From Phycisphaerales bacterium (GTDB lineage Bacteria > Planctomycetota > Phycisphaerae > Phycisphaerales > SM1A02): a stretch of 64,000 nt of DNA. Below the pieces are notes generated by a model. That model was not told where the DNA came from. It ran no database searches and worked only from the letters and a program-made list of their open reading frames with translations. This document shows, piece after piece, positions 54,032 through 63,298 of the stretch (position 1 is the stretch's first letter; every line of letters starts with the position of its first letter). A program made the translations under genes and the position numbers. Location: NCBI GenBank assembly GCA_014238785.1, contig JABAAL010000013.1, positions 1 through 64,000 of the forward strand, given 5' to 3'.

Positions 54032-55053
54032 AAGCAGCAATCATCACCGGCGAGGGTACTCCCGTTGCACACAACGTACTAAGTACAGATGATTGGGAAA
54101 CTCCTTCTCCAAAACCAAACGAAGTGCTTGTTAAAACGGAGGCGTCTGCACTGAATCACCTTGACCTTTGGGTTGGCATTGGGATGCCAGGACTTGGTTT
54201 GGAATATCCACGAATTAGTGGCTCAGATGGATGCGGAATTGTTTCTGCTGTTGGGAAAAACGTGGATGAATCGTGGGTTGGAGAACGTGTGATACTCAAT
54301 GCTGCTGTTCGACAACAAGAAAAGATACTTCCAAATATGTGTCCTTCACCAGAAGACATTCGAATGATAGGTGAGCACGACAACGGCGCAAACGCCGAAT
54401 ATTTTGTTGCGCCGGTTTCCAATGTGTTAGAGGTTGGTGATGTTGACCCAGTGCAGGCAGCGGGTTTTGGCCTTGCGCATCTTACCGCGTGGCGAATGCT
54501 TGTTACTCGAGCCCAACTTCGTGCTGGACAAAGCGTATTAATTACAGGCATTGGTGGCGGCGCTGCGCTTGCTGCATTTAATATTTGCAAGCATTTTGGG
54601 TGTCATACGATTGTGACATCACGACATCAATGGAAACTCGATAAAGCTCTTGCACTTGGTGCAAGCGAAGCAGTGCTTGATGATGGGGAAGATTGGTCTC
54701 GCGTCGTACGAGGGTTCACCGGAAAGAGAGGTGTTGATGTTTGTGTTGATTCGGTTGGCGGACCATTGCATCTTCCATGTATTAAATCACTCGCTCGAGG
54801 TGGCAAACTTGTGACGTGTGGTTGCACTGCGGGCGCTGAGGCAAAGACCGACCTTGCACGAATATTTTGGAACCAACTTTCGGTGCTTGGCTCTACCATG
54901 GGCGACATGGACGAGTTTCGCGAGGTTCTTTCCCTTTTTAAGAATGGTATGAAACCGGTTATCGATTCTGTGCACGATGCTAGCGACGCTTCGGCTGCTT
55001 TTGCTCGCCTCGAATCTGGTGAACAATTCGGCAAAATCGTTCTGAAGTGGTAA
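54028..55053 (+). CDS. Medium-chain zinc-type alcohol dehydrogenase/reductase
   Basis: A 341-residue MDR protein. The N-terminal GroES-like domain has [20 protein letters not shown] and [17 protein letters not shown]. The Rossmann domain has [20 protein letters not shown] (NADP-type GxGxxA-like loop) and [11 protein letters not shown]. The usual catalytic Cys of zinc ADHs is not in its position: [11 protein letters not shown] replaces the GICGTD segment, as in quinone-oxidoreductase-type members. So it may be a zinc-free reductase. It is the last gene of the alaS operon and is followed by a terminator. Confidence 0.85.
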   Translation: MKAAIITGEGTPVAHNVLSTDDWETPSPKPNEVLVKTEASALNHLDLWVGIGMPGLGLEYPRISGSDGCGIVSAVGKNVDESWVGERVILNAAVRQQEKILPNMCPSPEDIRMIGEHDNGANAEYFVAPVSNVLEVGDVDPVQAAGFGLAHLTAWRMLVTRAQLRAGQSVLITGIGGGAALAAFNICKHFGCHTIVTSRHQWKLDKALALGASEAVLDDGEDWSRVVRGFTGKRGVDVCVDSVGGPLHLPCIKSLARGGKLVTCGCTAGAEAKTDLARIFWNQLSVLGSTMGDMDEFREVLSLFKNGMKPVIDSVHDASDASAAFARLESGEQFGKIVLKW

Positions 55054-55120
55054 CAGACTTCCTTACCCCAAACACCTACGAATCACTTAAAGGGTGATAC
55101 CCAGACTACGCCCAAAACAG

Positions 55121-55146
55121 AAAAATCCTCCGAGGAGTTTTTTGTA
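55121..55146 (+). terminator. Rho-independent terminator of the alaS operon
   Basis: AAAAATCCTC-CGA-GGAG followed by TTTTTT, 68 bases after the dehydrogenase stop. The stem is short, but the A/T extension lengthens it. Confidence 0.75.
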
Positions 55147-55173
55147 GTTTCAGGGGGCATAGGAAACCATCCC

Positions 55174-55210
55174 AAAAAACAACTGCCCTCATCTCCGATG
55201 AGGGCAGTTG
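55174..55210 (-). terminator. Strong terminator of the small membrane protein gene
   Basis: A perfect 14-bp stem, CAACTGCCCTCATC (55180-55193) with GATGAGGGCAGTTG (55197-55210) around a 3-base loop. On the minus strand it is followed by TTTTTT (AAAAAA at 55174-55179). From 55211 to 55298 I see only short hairpin segments. Confidence 0.9.
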
Positions 55211-55298
55211 CGGCTAGGTATTCATATTCTGTCTAGTAGACAGGTTTTTGCCTATTCACCAATCCATCCTTGGAGTGGGAGGCAGTCAATCAGAACTA

Positions 55299-55532
55299 TT
55301 ATGCAGTTCGTCGATTGAAGAGAGAAAGAACAATAACTAGAGCGATTAAACCGACGAATCCGCCAGCACTAAATTCAGTAATAAGACCAGTCAATCGACC
55401 GACCATGCCTGAGAAAAAGTTTTCGTTTCCAGCCCAAATTACTTGAGCTAACACGCCAACAGCGATAAAGATTAGCATTAGGTCAATAAAGCCCCATGCC
55501 CATGTTTTGATAGTATCTATTGCATTTTTCAT
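55299..55532 (-). CDS. Small two-helix membrane protein
   Basis: A 77-residue protein with two hydrophobic segments: FIDLMLIFIAVGVLAQVIW (15-33) and FVGLIALVIVLSLFN (59-73). The middle loop is NENFFSGMVGRLTGLITEFS and the end is basic (NRRTA). AAGGAGAT lies nine bases before the ATG. Codon and length do not suggest a toxin in particular, although small two-helix proteins include toxins and secretion adaptors. It is monocistronic, with a long structured leader and a strong terminator, so it is heavily controlled. I do not recognise the family. Confidence 0.75.
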   Translation of the reverse strand: MKNAIDTIKTWAWGFIDLMLIFIAVGVLAQVIWAGNENFFSGMVGRLTGLITEFSAGGFVGLIALVIVLSLFNRRTA

Positions 55533-55661
55533 AATAAGAGATCTCCTTAGTTTCCTTGAACCCAGCCTGTTGTGGCCTTACTAGCCATCCCTGACAATTG
55601 GACCACAACGCGGGCCCTTGGGATTCATCATTTATCGGCTAACCGTGGATTCTCACCACAG
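55533..55661 (-). promoter_or_regulatory. Structured 5' leader of the small membrane protein gene
   Basis: On the minus strand, GTTGTGG pairs perfectly with CCACAAC (55603-55609 with 55569-55575). A second hairpin pairs 55656-55661 with 55643-55648 (one G-U). The leader is about 130 bases and ends with AAGGAGAT and the start codon. The further upstream T/A-rich stretch (55725-55773) may terminate tmk. A regulatory role is inference. Confidence 0.45.
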
Positions 55662-55773
55662 AGATAGGCCAAATAATATAAAATCACCACCAGGGCGCTG
55701 TCCTAAGTGCCTAAAACACAGTGTGTTACGTTTTTTAAGTTTTTTGCAAAAAAGAAGTTTATTTTGCGTCTTT

Positions 55774-56430
55774 TTAAGGAATATCCTTGCAAAACCGAGT
55801 CTTAATTGCGTTTTTAACAGCTAATTCTACGCTATCTTCATCCTCCGTGGAATCAATGACTAGGTAGCGCTCTGGCATGGAGCGGGCCTGCTCTAAAAAC
55901 CCCTCTCGAACCTTCCTGTGAAACGCCCTTCCCTTTAATTCCATTCGATCAAGAAGTGGGTTTAGTCTACCAACAGCCGTTTGATCGTCAACATCCAAAA
56001 TTAACGTCACATCTGGCCAATACCCAGAAACGGCCACTTCAGCCACTTGTTGAATCCATTTTATAGGCAAACCACCCGCTGAACCCTGATACGCAAGTGT
56101 TGCGCTTACGAATCGATCGGCCACAACTAACTCTCCTCGTTCTAATGAGGGAACAATTTCTTGTTCAACAAGCTGCGCTCTGCTTGCCATATAAAGGAGC
56201 ATTTCACATTGAATCGTCATCCCATCATTCTTTGGATCCAATAGCACCTGTCTGATTTGTTCGCCAATAGAAGTACCCCCCGGCTCGCGAACTTCTTTCA
56301 CAACGAGTCCCTGCTCCGTGCACCATCGCATAAAGCGTTGCATCTGTGTTGATTTTCCAGAACCATCTGGACCGTCAAATACGATAAATTTTCCTGCCAA
56401 TGAAGATGCTATATCACTCATGTGCTGCAC
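55774..56430 (-). CDS. tmk: Thymidylate kinase
   Basis: A 218-residue P-loop kinase that converts dTMP to dTDP. The P-loop is FIVFDGPDGSGKSTQMQRFM at about 15-34. DVTLILDVDDQTAVGRLN and the DRFVSATLAYQGSAGGLPIK segment (family DRY/DR motif) match Tmk. The lid region (LKGRAFHRKVREGFLEQARS) carries Arg residues. The start is ATG at 56430 or three codons later at 56421. It lies after a membrane protein gene, about 44 bases away. Confidence 0.95.
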   Translation of the reverse strand: MQHMSDIASSLAGKFIVFDGPDGSGKSTQMQRFMRWCTEQGLVVKEVREPGGTSIGEQIRQVLLDPKNDGMTIQCEMLLYMASRAQLVEQEIVPSLERGELVVADRFVSATLAYQGSAGGLPIKWIQQVAEVAVSGYWPDVTLILDVDDQTAVGRLNPLLDRMELKGRAFHRKVREGFLEQARSMPERYLVIDSTEDEDSVELAVKNAIKTRFCKDIP

Positions 56431-56474
56431 TATCGTGTACTACGCCATTCTTTGCAAGGGGGAGCATCTTCAAA

Positions 56475-57005
56475 TCAGATAATCCAAATCCCAACATGTG
56501 CGCCTATCCATAAAAGAACGACACCAACAGTACATCCAATTGAAAATAGAACTGATTCTCGAACTGTGCTTGCGAAAAACATGACCACTGCAATCGAGCA
56601 AACGACAAACTGTGCGGTTGAAATAAGTGTTACTCGGGCTAATCCGTGTTCCATCTCAACAACCCTGACAGAATCAATTAATACCACAATCGCCAAACAT
56701 CGCAGCGCTGCTAGAAATAACTTGCCAAGTGGTCTTCGCATCCGCCAACAATTAACTCGAATCGCAGCAAGGAGTAACAGAGAAAAAACGAGTATTCTGA
56801 CAAGTTCCCGCCAAAACTCATATATGCCATCTGCGAAAGTGATTTCTGAAGTATCACCATATAAGCCTGTCGAGCCCATGAAAATTCCATAGAGCACAAT
56901 TCCAAATGCAAGTGTGCCAAATATGGCTGGAAGCAAAACTCCGCCATGCTTTTCATCAGAAAATGGTTGGATTACTTGTAGTTGATCTTTGTTTGTGTCT
57001 GTCAT
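56475..57005 (-). CDS. Multi-pass membrane protein, function unknown
   Basis: About 176 residues from the ATG at 57005 (MTDTNKDQLQVIQPFSDEK). About five hydrophobic segments, for example LLPAIFGTLAFGIVLYGIFM, ELVRILVFSLLLLAAI and FSIGCTVGVVLLWIGAHVGI. No motif is recognisable. It is divergent from the DUF481 gene, with a 29-base gap between starts, and is upstream of tmk. A signal peptide is not evident. Confidence 0.7.
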   Translation of the reverse strand: MTDTNKDQLQVIQPFSDEKHGGVLLPAIFGTLAFGIVLYGIFMGSTGLYGDTSEITFADGIYEFWRELVRILVFSLLLLAAIRVNCWRMRRPLGKLFLAALRCLAIVVLIDSVRVVEMEHGLARVTLISTAQFVVCSIAVVMFFASTVRESVLFSIGCTVGVVLLWIGAHVGIWII

Positions 57006-57034
57006 TTGTGTTTCGCTGTGAGTACAGTACAGCA

Positions 57035-57964
57035 ATGACTCAAAAATTAATATGTGGTTTTATGTCAATTATTGTTTTATCTACTTATGCAAGAAGTGAC
57101 ATCATAATATTATCAAGCGGCGAGAAACTAGATGCTTCGGTGATTTCACGAACCGACTCTACAGTAAGCGTTCGTCACCCCATTTTGGGAGATTTTGATA
57201 TTAACACCAAAGACGTTGCCTCCATCGATGGTGTTGCGTTACATAAAACAAAGCCAGTTGATTCCACCTCGGAGAAGGCGCCAATTGAGGATATACAATT
57301 CGCCTGGAGCCAGTTTGTCACCCTTGGACTAGGAATACAAAACGGACAAAAAGACTCATCTAATTTTTCTACTGTCTATAACGCTAACAAGACCGTGGAC
57401 AAACACACTGTTAGCATCGACATGAGTTATAGAAGGTCTGAAAGCGACCGAGAACGAACCGAAAATAGATTTTCGAGTTCTTGGAATAATTCGTGGCTTC
57501 AGCCTAATGGTGATTGGAGCATTTTTACTACGCTTCAATTTGATTGGGCGGAATTTCAAAACTGGGATCAGCGACTAGTCGGCGACCTTGGCATTTCGTA
57601 CAATTTAATTGAGTATGAAAAGGAGGACGAGAAATTTTCATTATCCCTCCGTATTGGTAGTGGTCTACGAAAAGAATTTCAATCTGAAAACCAAGAACTA
57701 ATCCCCGAAGGTCTGCTTGGTCTCTCTGTGTTGTGGGCGCTTTCTGAAAAACAAACGCTTTCAGCTAATTCAACTTGGTATCCAGATTATGAAGATACTT
57801 CAAATTACCGGGTTGTCACAAATGCATCGTGGAACTTACAACTTAAAAGCTCTGAAAATCTACAATTTTCGTTAGGATTTCTACATGAATATGACTCCGT
57901 AGTCAGCAAAGATGTAGAAAAAACAAACCTACAACTTACTGCGGGAATTACATACTCATTTTGA
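57035..57964 (+). CDS. DUF481-type outer-membrane beta-barrel protein
   Basis: About 309 residues from the ATG at 57035, with a signal peptide (MTQKLICGFMSIIVLSTYAR). Residues about 20-60 (IIILSSGEKLDASVISRTDS, then ILGDFDINTKDVASIDG) are the short strand-rich module found at the start of many exported planctomycete proteins. The C-terminal 210 residues alternate polar and hydrophobic residues in amphipathic strands (KHTVSIDMSYRRSES, LGISYNLIEYE) and end in Phe, as expected for an outer-membrane barrel. The DUF481/YdiY assignment is from this layout. Function unknown. Confidence 0.8.
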   Translation: MTQKLICGFMSIIVLSTYARSDIIILSSGEKLDASVISRTDSTVSVRHPILGDFDINTKDVASIDGVALHKTKPVDSTSEKAPIEDIQFAWSQFVTLGLGIQNGQKDSSNFSTVYNANKTVDKHTVSIDMSYRRSESDRERTENRFSSSWNNSWLQPNGDWSIFTTLQFDWAEFQNWDQRLVGDLGISYNLIEYEKEDEKFSLSLRIGSGLRKEFQSENQELIPEGLLGLSVLWALSEKQTLSANSTWYPDYEDTSNYRVVTNASWNLQLKSSENLQFSLGFLHEYDSVVSKDVEKTNLQLTAGITYSF

Positions 57965-59617
57965 TTATCTTCTGGATCGCCAGTGTTGAATAGTTCTCCA
58001 AACACCAAGCGTGCCTGCGAATATATACCCAGCCAAACCCAGTGCAGAGCGAATATCTATTGATTCGGTTCGGTTTGCAAGCACCATGATGGATGAACCA
58101 ACAATAAGTGCTGAAATTACAAGTGCCCAACTTATATTTCTCGATGATCTGTCGATTGCTTCTGTCATGTGTTCCATAGATTCGATGTCTATATTCAAAC
58201 GAACTTTATTTCTGCGAATCCTGTCAAGCATTCGTGTTGCATCATCCGGTATTCGTTCTGCTAACTGTGCCCACAGTTGCGCGGAGAGTTCCGTCCTGTT
58301 TTTCAAGGCAGAAAAACCAAATTGACTTTTTACGAGTTTTTCAATTGTTGGTTTTGCATAATCAACCAAGTTAAATTCTGGAGAAAGTTGTTTCCCTACT
58401 CCTTCGATAGTAATAAGCGCTTTAATCATTAAAATCAAATCGCCGGGGCACTTCACGTTATGTTTTCGAAGGCCATCAAGGAATGCCGTCAACATACTTC
58501 CCATATCAACATCGCCCAGTGGCCCTTTGGTAAATCGCTCAATAAAATCTTGTAAATCTTTACGAAGTTCACGTTCATTGATGTCGTCTATCGAAACATC
58601 GCCTAGTCGCAAAAATGACTTCGTCACAGTGTCAATATTTTTTTCTGAGACACCATACAAAAGCATTGCGAGATCTTGTCGCATCGACTCCTCGACACGA
58701 CCTGTCATTCCACAATCTATGAAACATATTTTTTCGTCTTCGAGGATAAAAATATTTCCAGGGTGTGGGTCAGCGTGAAAGAATCCAATTTCAAGGGTTT
58801 GTCGAACAACTGCGTGTGCGCCGTTCCCCACAATCCTATCACGTTGCTCTTGTGTGTAATTTTGCTTTTTCCATTTTGTTAGTTCTACGCCATCGACTTC
58901 TTCAATTGCAAGAATACGCTTAGTAGATAACTCCGTAAACACTTCTGGAAATGTAGATGTATCGTCCGCTGTCAACCCTTTCAACATTTTTGTGCTGTCT
59001 GCTTCGTGGCGAAGGTCAAGTTCAGCATCAAGCGCTTGTGCGAATGTGTCTATGACTTCTCTTGGATCAAACCCAAGTTTGGCACCATGGCTATTGAGTA
59101 AAGAAGCAATTGCTTCTAGAACTTGGAGATCCGATCGGACCTTCTTCTCTATATTTGGTCGGAGAATTTTTAATACAATTTTCTTCCCCTCTTTCGTAAC
59201 GGCGCGATGCACTTGTGCCATAGAGCCATCGCCGATAGGTGTTTCTTCAATAGAAGTAAACATCGAGTCTATTTTGTCCCCATATTCCTTTTGGAGTTCT
59301 GCCTTGATCTCTTCCCAGGGCACAACAGGGCAACTGTCCTGTAAGTTTGCCAATTCCTCGGACCACAATGGCGGAACAAGGTCGGGGCGCATACTGAGCA
59401 CTTGTCCGAGTTTCATAAAGGTGGGACCAAGCTCCTCAAGTGCTAATCTGAACCGAACTGGTGCAGGTTCATGGTCTATAGCATGAAGTTTTTTAAATTT
59501 TCCAAGAAATGTTACGAGTTTTGTATTTCGTATTACCTCTCCAAAGCCGAATTTTGCGGCTACAGAGATGATTTCTTTCATTCTTGGAAGGTTTCTGATT
59601 AATTTTGTTGTTGGCAT
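57965..59617 (-). CDS. AarF/UbiB-family kinase-like protein
   Basis: A 550-residue ABC1/ADCK protein. The A-rich loop and N-lobe start with IGDGSMAQVHRAVTKEGKKI, followed by VLKILRPNIEKKVRSDLQVL. The family KxGQ motif is FMKLGQVLSMRPDLVPPLWS, and the catalytic loop is GFFHADPHPGNIFILEDEKI, with the metal Asp in FIDCGMTG. Two membrane helices end the protein (SWALVISALIVGSSIMVLAN). UbiB-type proteins support ubiquinone biosynthesis or lipid extraction. The role in this organism is not certain. The gene abuts the end of the DUF481 gene. Confidence 0.92.
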   Translation of the reverse strand: MPTTKLIRNLPRMKEIISVAAKFGFGEVIRNTKLVTFLGKFKKLHAIDHEPAPVRFRLALEELGPTFMKLGQVLSMRPDLVPPLWSEELANLQDSCPVVPWEEIKAELQKEYGDKIDSMFTSIEETPIGDGSMAQVHRAVTKEGKKIVLKILRPNIEKKVRSDLQVLEAIASLLNSHGAKLGFDPREVIDTFAQALDAELDLRHEADSTKMLKGLTADDTSTFPEVFTELSTKRILAIEEVDGVELTKWKKQNYTQEQRDRIVGNGAHAVVRQTLEIGFFHADPHPGNIFILEDEKICFIDCGMTGRVEESMRQDLAMLLYGVSEKNIDTVTKSFLRLGDVSIDDINERELRKDLQDFIERFTKGPLGDVDMGSMLTAFLDGLRKHNVKCPGDLILMIKALITIEGVGKQLSPEFNLVDYAKPTIEKLVKSQFGFSALKNRTELSAQLWAQLAERIPDDATRMLDRIRRNKVRLNIDIESMEHMTEAIDRSSRNISWALVISALIVGSSIMVLANRTESIDIRSALGLAGYIFAGTLGVWRTIQHWRSRR

Positions 59618-59638
59618 AAGGCAGAATCATAACAATTT

Positions 59639-59920
59639 ATGAAAAAAAGTTTGATTTTCGTTGACCATTTTCGTTTGGCGTGCATAGTAGTAGTAATGGC
59701 ACACGAATCTCGAAAAGAACGTCTTCAAAGCTTATTGTCTCAAAAGAGGCATAAAGTTGCTGTACGTCTCGCAAAAACACCATTGAGCGGTTTTATGGCC
59801 TCTTTCAATTGTTGCACGAAAGGCGAATGGAATCTCGCGGCAACGTATTTCACAACATCGATGAACCTAATTTGGACAACCATCGTAAATCCCAATGCGG
59901 GTGCAAATCGGAAAGACTGA
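59639..59920 (+). CDS. Small hypothetical protein
   Basis: A 93-residue frame divergent from the AarF gene and followed by a strong terminator at 59946. The start may be the ATG at 59639 or that at 59696 (MAHESRKERLQSLLSQKRHK). Neither has a ribosome binding site. The middle (LAKTPLSGFMASFNCCTKGE) is mildly hydrophobic. Being a self-contained transcription unit, it could instead encode a small RNA. I do not recognise it. Confidence 0.45.
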   Translation: MKKSLIFVDHFRLACIVVVMAHESRKERLQSLLSQKRHKVAVRLAKTPLSGFMASFNCCTKGEWNLAATYFTTSMNLIWTTIVNPNAGANRKD

Positions 59921-59945
59921 GTAAACACTCAAACTAAACACCGAC

Positions 59946-59978
59946 AAGCCCCGCCCAGCAAAGGACGGGGCTTTTTTT
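59946..59978 (+). terminator. Rho-independent terminator
   Basis: AAGCCCCG (59946-59953) pairs with CGGGGCTT (59966-59973) around a 12-base loop and leads into a run of T to 59978. It ends the 59639 transcription unit, 15 bases before the next start. Confidence 0.9.
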
Positions 59979-59992
59979 AAGTACAAATAACT

Positions 59993-60628
59993 ATGAACTC
60001 TCCACTACACAATCAAGACAACGCAAATTCATGGAACGATGCTGAACCATCGTTGGCCTCGATGGTTAGTCCTTCTCGAATTGCACTTTCAACTACCGCT
60101 GATGGATGGTGCGTCGATATCTCCTCACTCACTCCCTGCGATGCCATGATGGCACTCGCTCGAGAAGATTTGTTGGAAGATTCGACCATCCTCTGCGGTG
60201 TTGGTGCATCTCAATGGGTCGCTTGCGTAAATGGGCCTGTAGAAAAAGGTGACGCAAATGCAATCATTCGCGAAGTTTCAAAATCGCTTTCGCCCCTCTG
60301 TGCTGATTTTCGAATGCAGTCCGTGGTAACCTCAAGCGATGGCGAGAGCGTTTCAGTACACCTCCGCCAATACGATGATGCACTCATGCTCGCAGCAACT
60401 GCTCTTGCACAATACATGAGTGACTTGCTTGGCGAAAATGTACAAGCACCTGATCTTGGTGTCATGGATTCCTTGCTACACAAAACCGGAACAATTTCAA
60501 TACGACCCATTGAAACAGAAGTCTTTGCATCTTTTGTTGATGTTGGAATCTCAACCGGAAACTCAAATGAACCAGCAAACACAGCAATAATTTTTGATAT
60601 TCACTCAAATTCATGGCACTGTGATTAA
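59993..60628 (+). CDS. Hypothetical soluble protein
   Basis: A 211-residue cytoplasmic-looking protein with no signal peptide or membrane segment. It has a central LVDISSLTPCDAMMALARED-like region and ends with DVGISTGNSNEPANTAIIFD. I do not recognise a fold or motif. It has its own terminators before and after it, so it is monocistronic. Composition matches the neighbours, which argues for a real gene. Confidence 0.65.
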   Translation: MNSPLHNQDNANSWNDAEPSLASMVSPSRIALSTTADGWCVDISSLTPCDAMMALAREDLLEDSTILCGVGASQWVACVNGPVEKGDANAIIREVSKSLSPLCADFRMQSVVTSSDGESVSVHLRQYDDALMLAATALAQYMSDLLGENVQAPDLGVMDSLLHKTGTISIRPIETEVFASFVDVGISTGNSNEPANTAIIFDIHSNSWHCD

Positions 60629-60640
60629 AAAACTCCTTTC

Positions 60641-60666
60641 GTGCATGGTTAGGTAAAACCATGCAC
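60641..60666. other. Perfect 10-bp palindrome after the hypothetical gene
   Basis: GTGCATGGTT (60641-60650) pairs with AACCATGCAC (60657-60666) around AGGTAA. It has no U-run in the plus direction, so it is not a classical terminator on its own. It precedes the terminator at 60686. Confidence 0.6.
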
Positions 60667-60685
60667 ATTCCTCCTCCTTGATTGG

Positions 60686-60722
60686 ACAGGGCCGACTACA
60701 CAGTTCGACCCTGTTCTTTTTA
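60686..60722 (+). terminator. Terminator between the hypothetical gene and the hydratase gene
   Basis: ACAGGG-C-CGA pairs with TCG-A-CCCTGT with one internal mismatch, followed by TCTTTTTATA. It ends the 59993 gene. Confidence 0.7.
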
Positions 60723-60734
60723 TATACTGCTCGT

Positions 60735-61475
60735 ATGTCGATTGTAAAACACGAACAAGATGATGATGGTGTACTTCGAATTACACTTCAAGATGCAAAA
60801 AAAAGAAATGCACTTGGGGTTGAAATGTTTGATGCGATTGATGGTGCACTGCAATCACTAGGTGGTCAAACCCGTTGCGTGCTGCTTGCTGGAGAAGGTC
60901 CCGTATTTTGCGCTGGTTTTGATATGAAGGCATGTGTTGACAATATAGAGGTGTTAGAAATATATATTTTGCGGCTGAGCAAACTTATTAGAACATTGCG
61001 AAGAGTATCGGTACCAGTTGTAGTTGCAGCGCATGGTGCTGCGATTGCGGGTGGGTGCGCAGTATTAACGGGATGCGATTTTGTCATTGGTTCAAAAGAA
61101 GCTAAGTATGGTTATCCAGTACACCAAATTGGTATTTCGCCAGCAGTTACAATTCCAACTCTTCTTCAAAAAGTAGGCGAAGGCAGAGCGCGTTCGCTTT
61201 CCCTTAGCGGAGAAATTATTTATGGAAGCGATGCATATACAATTGGTTTACTTTCTCATTTAGAAGAAACAGATACGCAAGCAATCGCTGTTGCATCCGC
61301 ATTAGCGATGGAACTCTCAAAAAAACCGCCTATTGCTCTTCAAGCAACAAAGCGGTGGTTAAACGAACTCGACGGTTCGCTTGACGATGAGCGGTTTGAC
61401 TTGCCAGCTATACAATCCTCCTCTTCGCTGGGCGAAGAAACCGAACGGATGCTGCGTCAATTGTGGGAAAAATAA
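60735..61475 (+). CDS. Enoyl-CoA hydratase/isomerase-family protein
   Basis: About 246 residues from the ATG at 60735 (MSIVKHEQDDDGVLRITLQD); an upstream in-frame TTG would fall inside the terminator. The crotonase fold is shown by VLLAGEGPVFCAGFDMKACV, the first oxyanion loop, and AAIAGGCAVLTGCDFVIGSK, the second. In typical hydratases a Glu pair gives catalysis. Here the second is not obvious (YGYPVHQIGISPAVTIPTLL), so the reaction may be isomerisation or another crotonase chemistry. It is monocistronic between a terminator and thiC. Confidence 0.85.
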   Translation: MSIVKHEQDDDGVLRITLQDAKKRNALGVEMFDAIDGALQSLGGQTRCVLLAGEGPVFCAGFDMKACVDNIEVLEIYILRLSKLIRTLRRVSVPVVVAAHGAAIAGGCAVLTGCDFVIGSKEAKYGYPVHQIGISPAVTIPTLLQKVGEGRARSLSLSGEIIYGSDAYTIGLLSHLEETDTQAIAVASALAMELSKKPPIALQATKRWLNELDGSLDDERFDLPAIQSSSSLGEETERMLRQLWEK

Positions 61476-61524
61476 TTACTGAGAATTGCTGTTGCTGACG
61501 GTACCTATTATTTACTGAGTAGAT

Positions 61525-63246
61525 TTATGCACCCTGCATCGATTTAGCAGTATCAGCGTCCGTCATATCACTATGGCAAGAAGCTTTGCCTTCGGTTGTC
61601 ATCGCCACATTGCCCTTCACTTTGGATGCAAGTTTGTGCACTTCTTCAGGTGTAAGTACACCACGTTGTTCAAGGATTTCTTTTTGTTCGATTGTTAGAG
61701 CAGCAGAAACTTTTGGTTTGTCCCATGCATAGCTCTCATCTTTACCTGAAGCAAACTCTTGTATTTCTTTACTGATTCGAACTGAACACCAATCGTGTCC
61801 ACACATTGCACAAAAATCTGTATCAACATCCATGTCTTCATCGTGCATCGCACGCGCAAACGATGGGTCGAAACTTAGATCAAAATGTTTTTGCCAATTC
61901 AATGCCGCTCGTGCTTTTGTCAGTTCATCATCATTGTCACGAGAGCCGGGGATTCCAAGGGCGATGTCTGCACTGTGCGCTGCTATTTTGTACGCAACAC
62001 ACCCCTGCTTCACATCATCTTTCTTTGGAAGGCCCAAATGCTCTTTCGGTGTGACATAACAAAGCATCGATGCACCGTGGTACGCCGCTGCAGTTGCACC
62101 AATACAACTTGTAATGTGGTCATAGCCGGGGAACATATCTGTTACCAATGGACCAAGTACATAAAAAGGTGCGCCGTGACAAAGCGATCGTTGCAACTTC
62201 ATGTTGTATTCAACCTGGTCAAATGAAACATGACCCGGACCTTCCACCATCACTTGCAGGCCCTTTGCCCATGCGCGCTCAGTCAATTCACCAAGCACTT
62301 CAAGTTCGCGAATTTGCGCTTCATCGGTTGCATCAGCAAGACCGCCTGGCCGCAGGCCATCGCCGAGTGAAAATGAAACATCGTATTGCCGCATTAAATC
62401 ACAAATGTCATCAAAGCATTCATACATTGGATTTTGTTTGTTATGGTGAATCATCCACTTTGCAAGCAGTGAACCGCCTCGTGAGACAATACCAATTAAT
62501 CTATCTTTAATGTATGGAATATGCTCATGCAATACACCTGCATGTATGGTGAAATAGTCAACGCCCTGTTCTGCTTGATTTTCCAATTCTGCCATAATCA
62601 TTGCGGGAGTGAGGTCTTCGATTTTCTTATTCATGATCATCGCGTAAATTGGGACAGTCCCAATCGGTACAGTTGATTGACTAATAATTCCACTACGGCA
62701 AGCATTCAAGTCACCGCCTGTTGAGAGGTCCATCACGGTATCGGCACCCCACTTCACAGACCAATGTAATTTTTCGAGTTCCTCTTCGATTCCAGATGAA
62801 ACTGGTGATGCTCCCATATTTGCATTTACTTTAGTTAATGAAGCCCTGCCGATTGCCATTGGGTCAAGATCCATCGCAAGGTGCACTATATTTGCTGGAA
62901 TAATCAAACGCCCCGCAGCAATTTCATCTCGAACTTGTTCCGCGGTTAGATGGGGTTCGCGCTGTGCGACCCGCCTCATCTCTGGAGTAATAATGCCCAA
63001 GCGAGCATTTTCCAATTGTGTTACTGGATTAGCATTTGGTGTTGGATTAAAATCCCATGCCGTTTTTGTAGAAGGCGCTGGCATTCCGGGAGTATCCGGC
63101 GAACTGAATGTCGTTGGACCTCCGATATTTGCTTCTAATGCAAAACTTCCGGGGGCTGTACCCTGCTTCAGCGTAGATGGATTATTCGCGCCATGTACTG
63201 GCACAGAATGTTCCGCGAGACCAACAATTGTTTTAGTATCTTTCAT
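61525..63246 (-). CDS. thiC: Phosphomethylpyrimidine synthase
   Basis: A 573-residue radical-SAM enzyme that turns AIR into HMP-P for thiamine. The C-terminal cluster site is [10 protein letters not shown] (CxxCxxxxC). Family segments are [60 protein letters not shown] and [20 protein letters not shown]. The N-terminus (about 1-75) is less conserved, as usual. The 52 bases upstream to the lipoprotein gene hold no thi-box, so riboswitch control is unlikely here. Confidence 0.97.
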   Translation of the reverse strand: MKDTKTIVGLAEHSVPVHGANNPSTLKQGTAPGSFALEANIGGPTTFSSPDTPGMPAPSTKTAWDFNPTPNANPVTQLENARLGIITPEMRRVAQREPHLTAEQVRDEIAAGRLIIPANIVHLAMDLDPMAIGRASLTKVNANMGASPVSSGIEEELEKLHWSVKWGADTVMDLSTGGDLNACRSGIISQSTVPIGTVPIYAMIMNKKIEDLTPAMIMAELENQAEQGVDYFTIHAGVLHEHIPYIKDRLIGIVSRGGSLLAKWMIHHNKQNPMYECFDDICDLMRQYDVSFSLGDGLRPGGLADATDEAQIRELEVLGELTERAWAKGLQVMVEGPGHVSFDQVEYNMKLQRSLCHGAPFYVLGPLVTDMFPGYDHITSCIGATAAAYHGASMLCYVTPKEHLGLPKKDDVKQGCVAYKIAAHSADIALGIPGSRDNDDELTKARAALNWQKHFDLSFDPSFARAMHDEDMDVDTDFCAMCGHDWCSVRISKEIQEFASGKDESYAWDKPKVSAALTIEQKEILEQRGVLTPEEVHKLASKVKGNVAMTTEGKASCHSDMTDADTAKSMQGA

Positions 63247-63298
63247 CCTCGTATTCTACCTTCGCTACAATCCACAATGACCCGATTAAAATAACCTT

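Noticed and set aside
55618-55824. 68-residue plus-strand frame
   Set aside because: It runs across the leader of the small membrane gene and the end of tmk on the opposite strand, with no motif or ribosome binding site.
61525-63246. TPP riboswitch upstream of thiC
   Set aside because: Only 52 bases to the next gene, too short, and no thi-box sequence.
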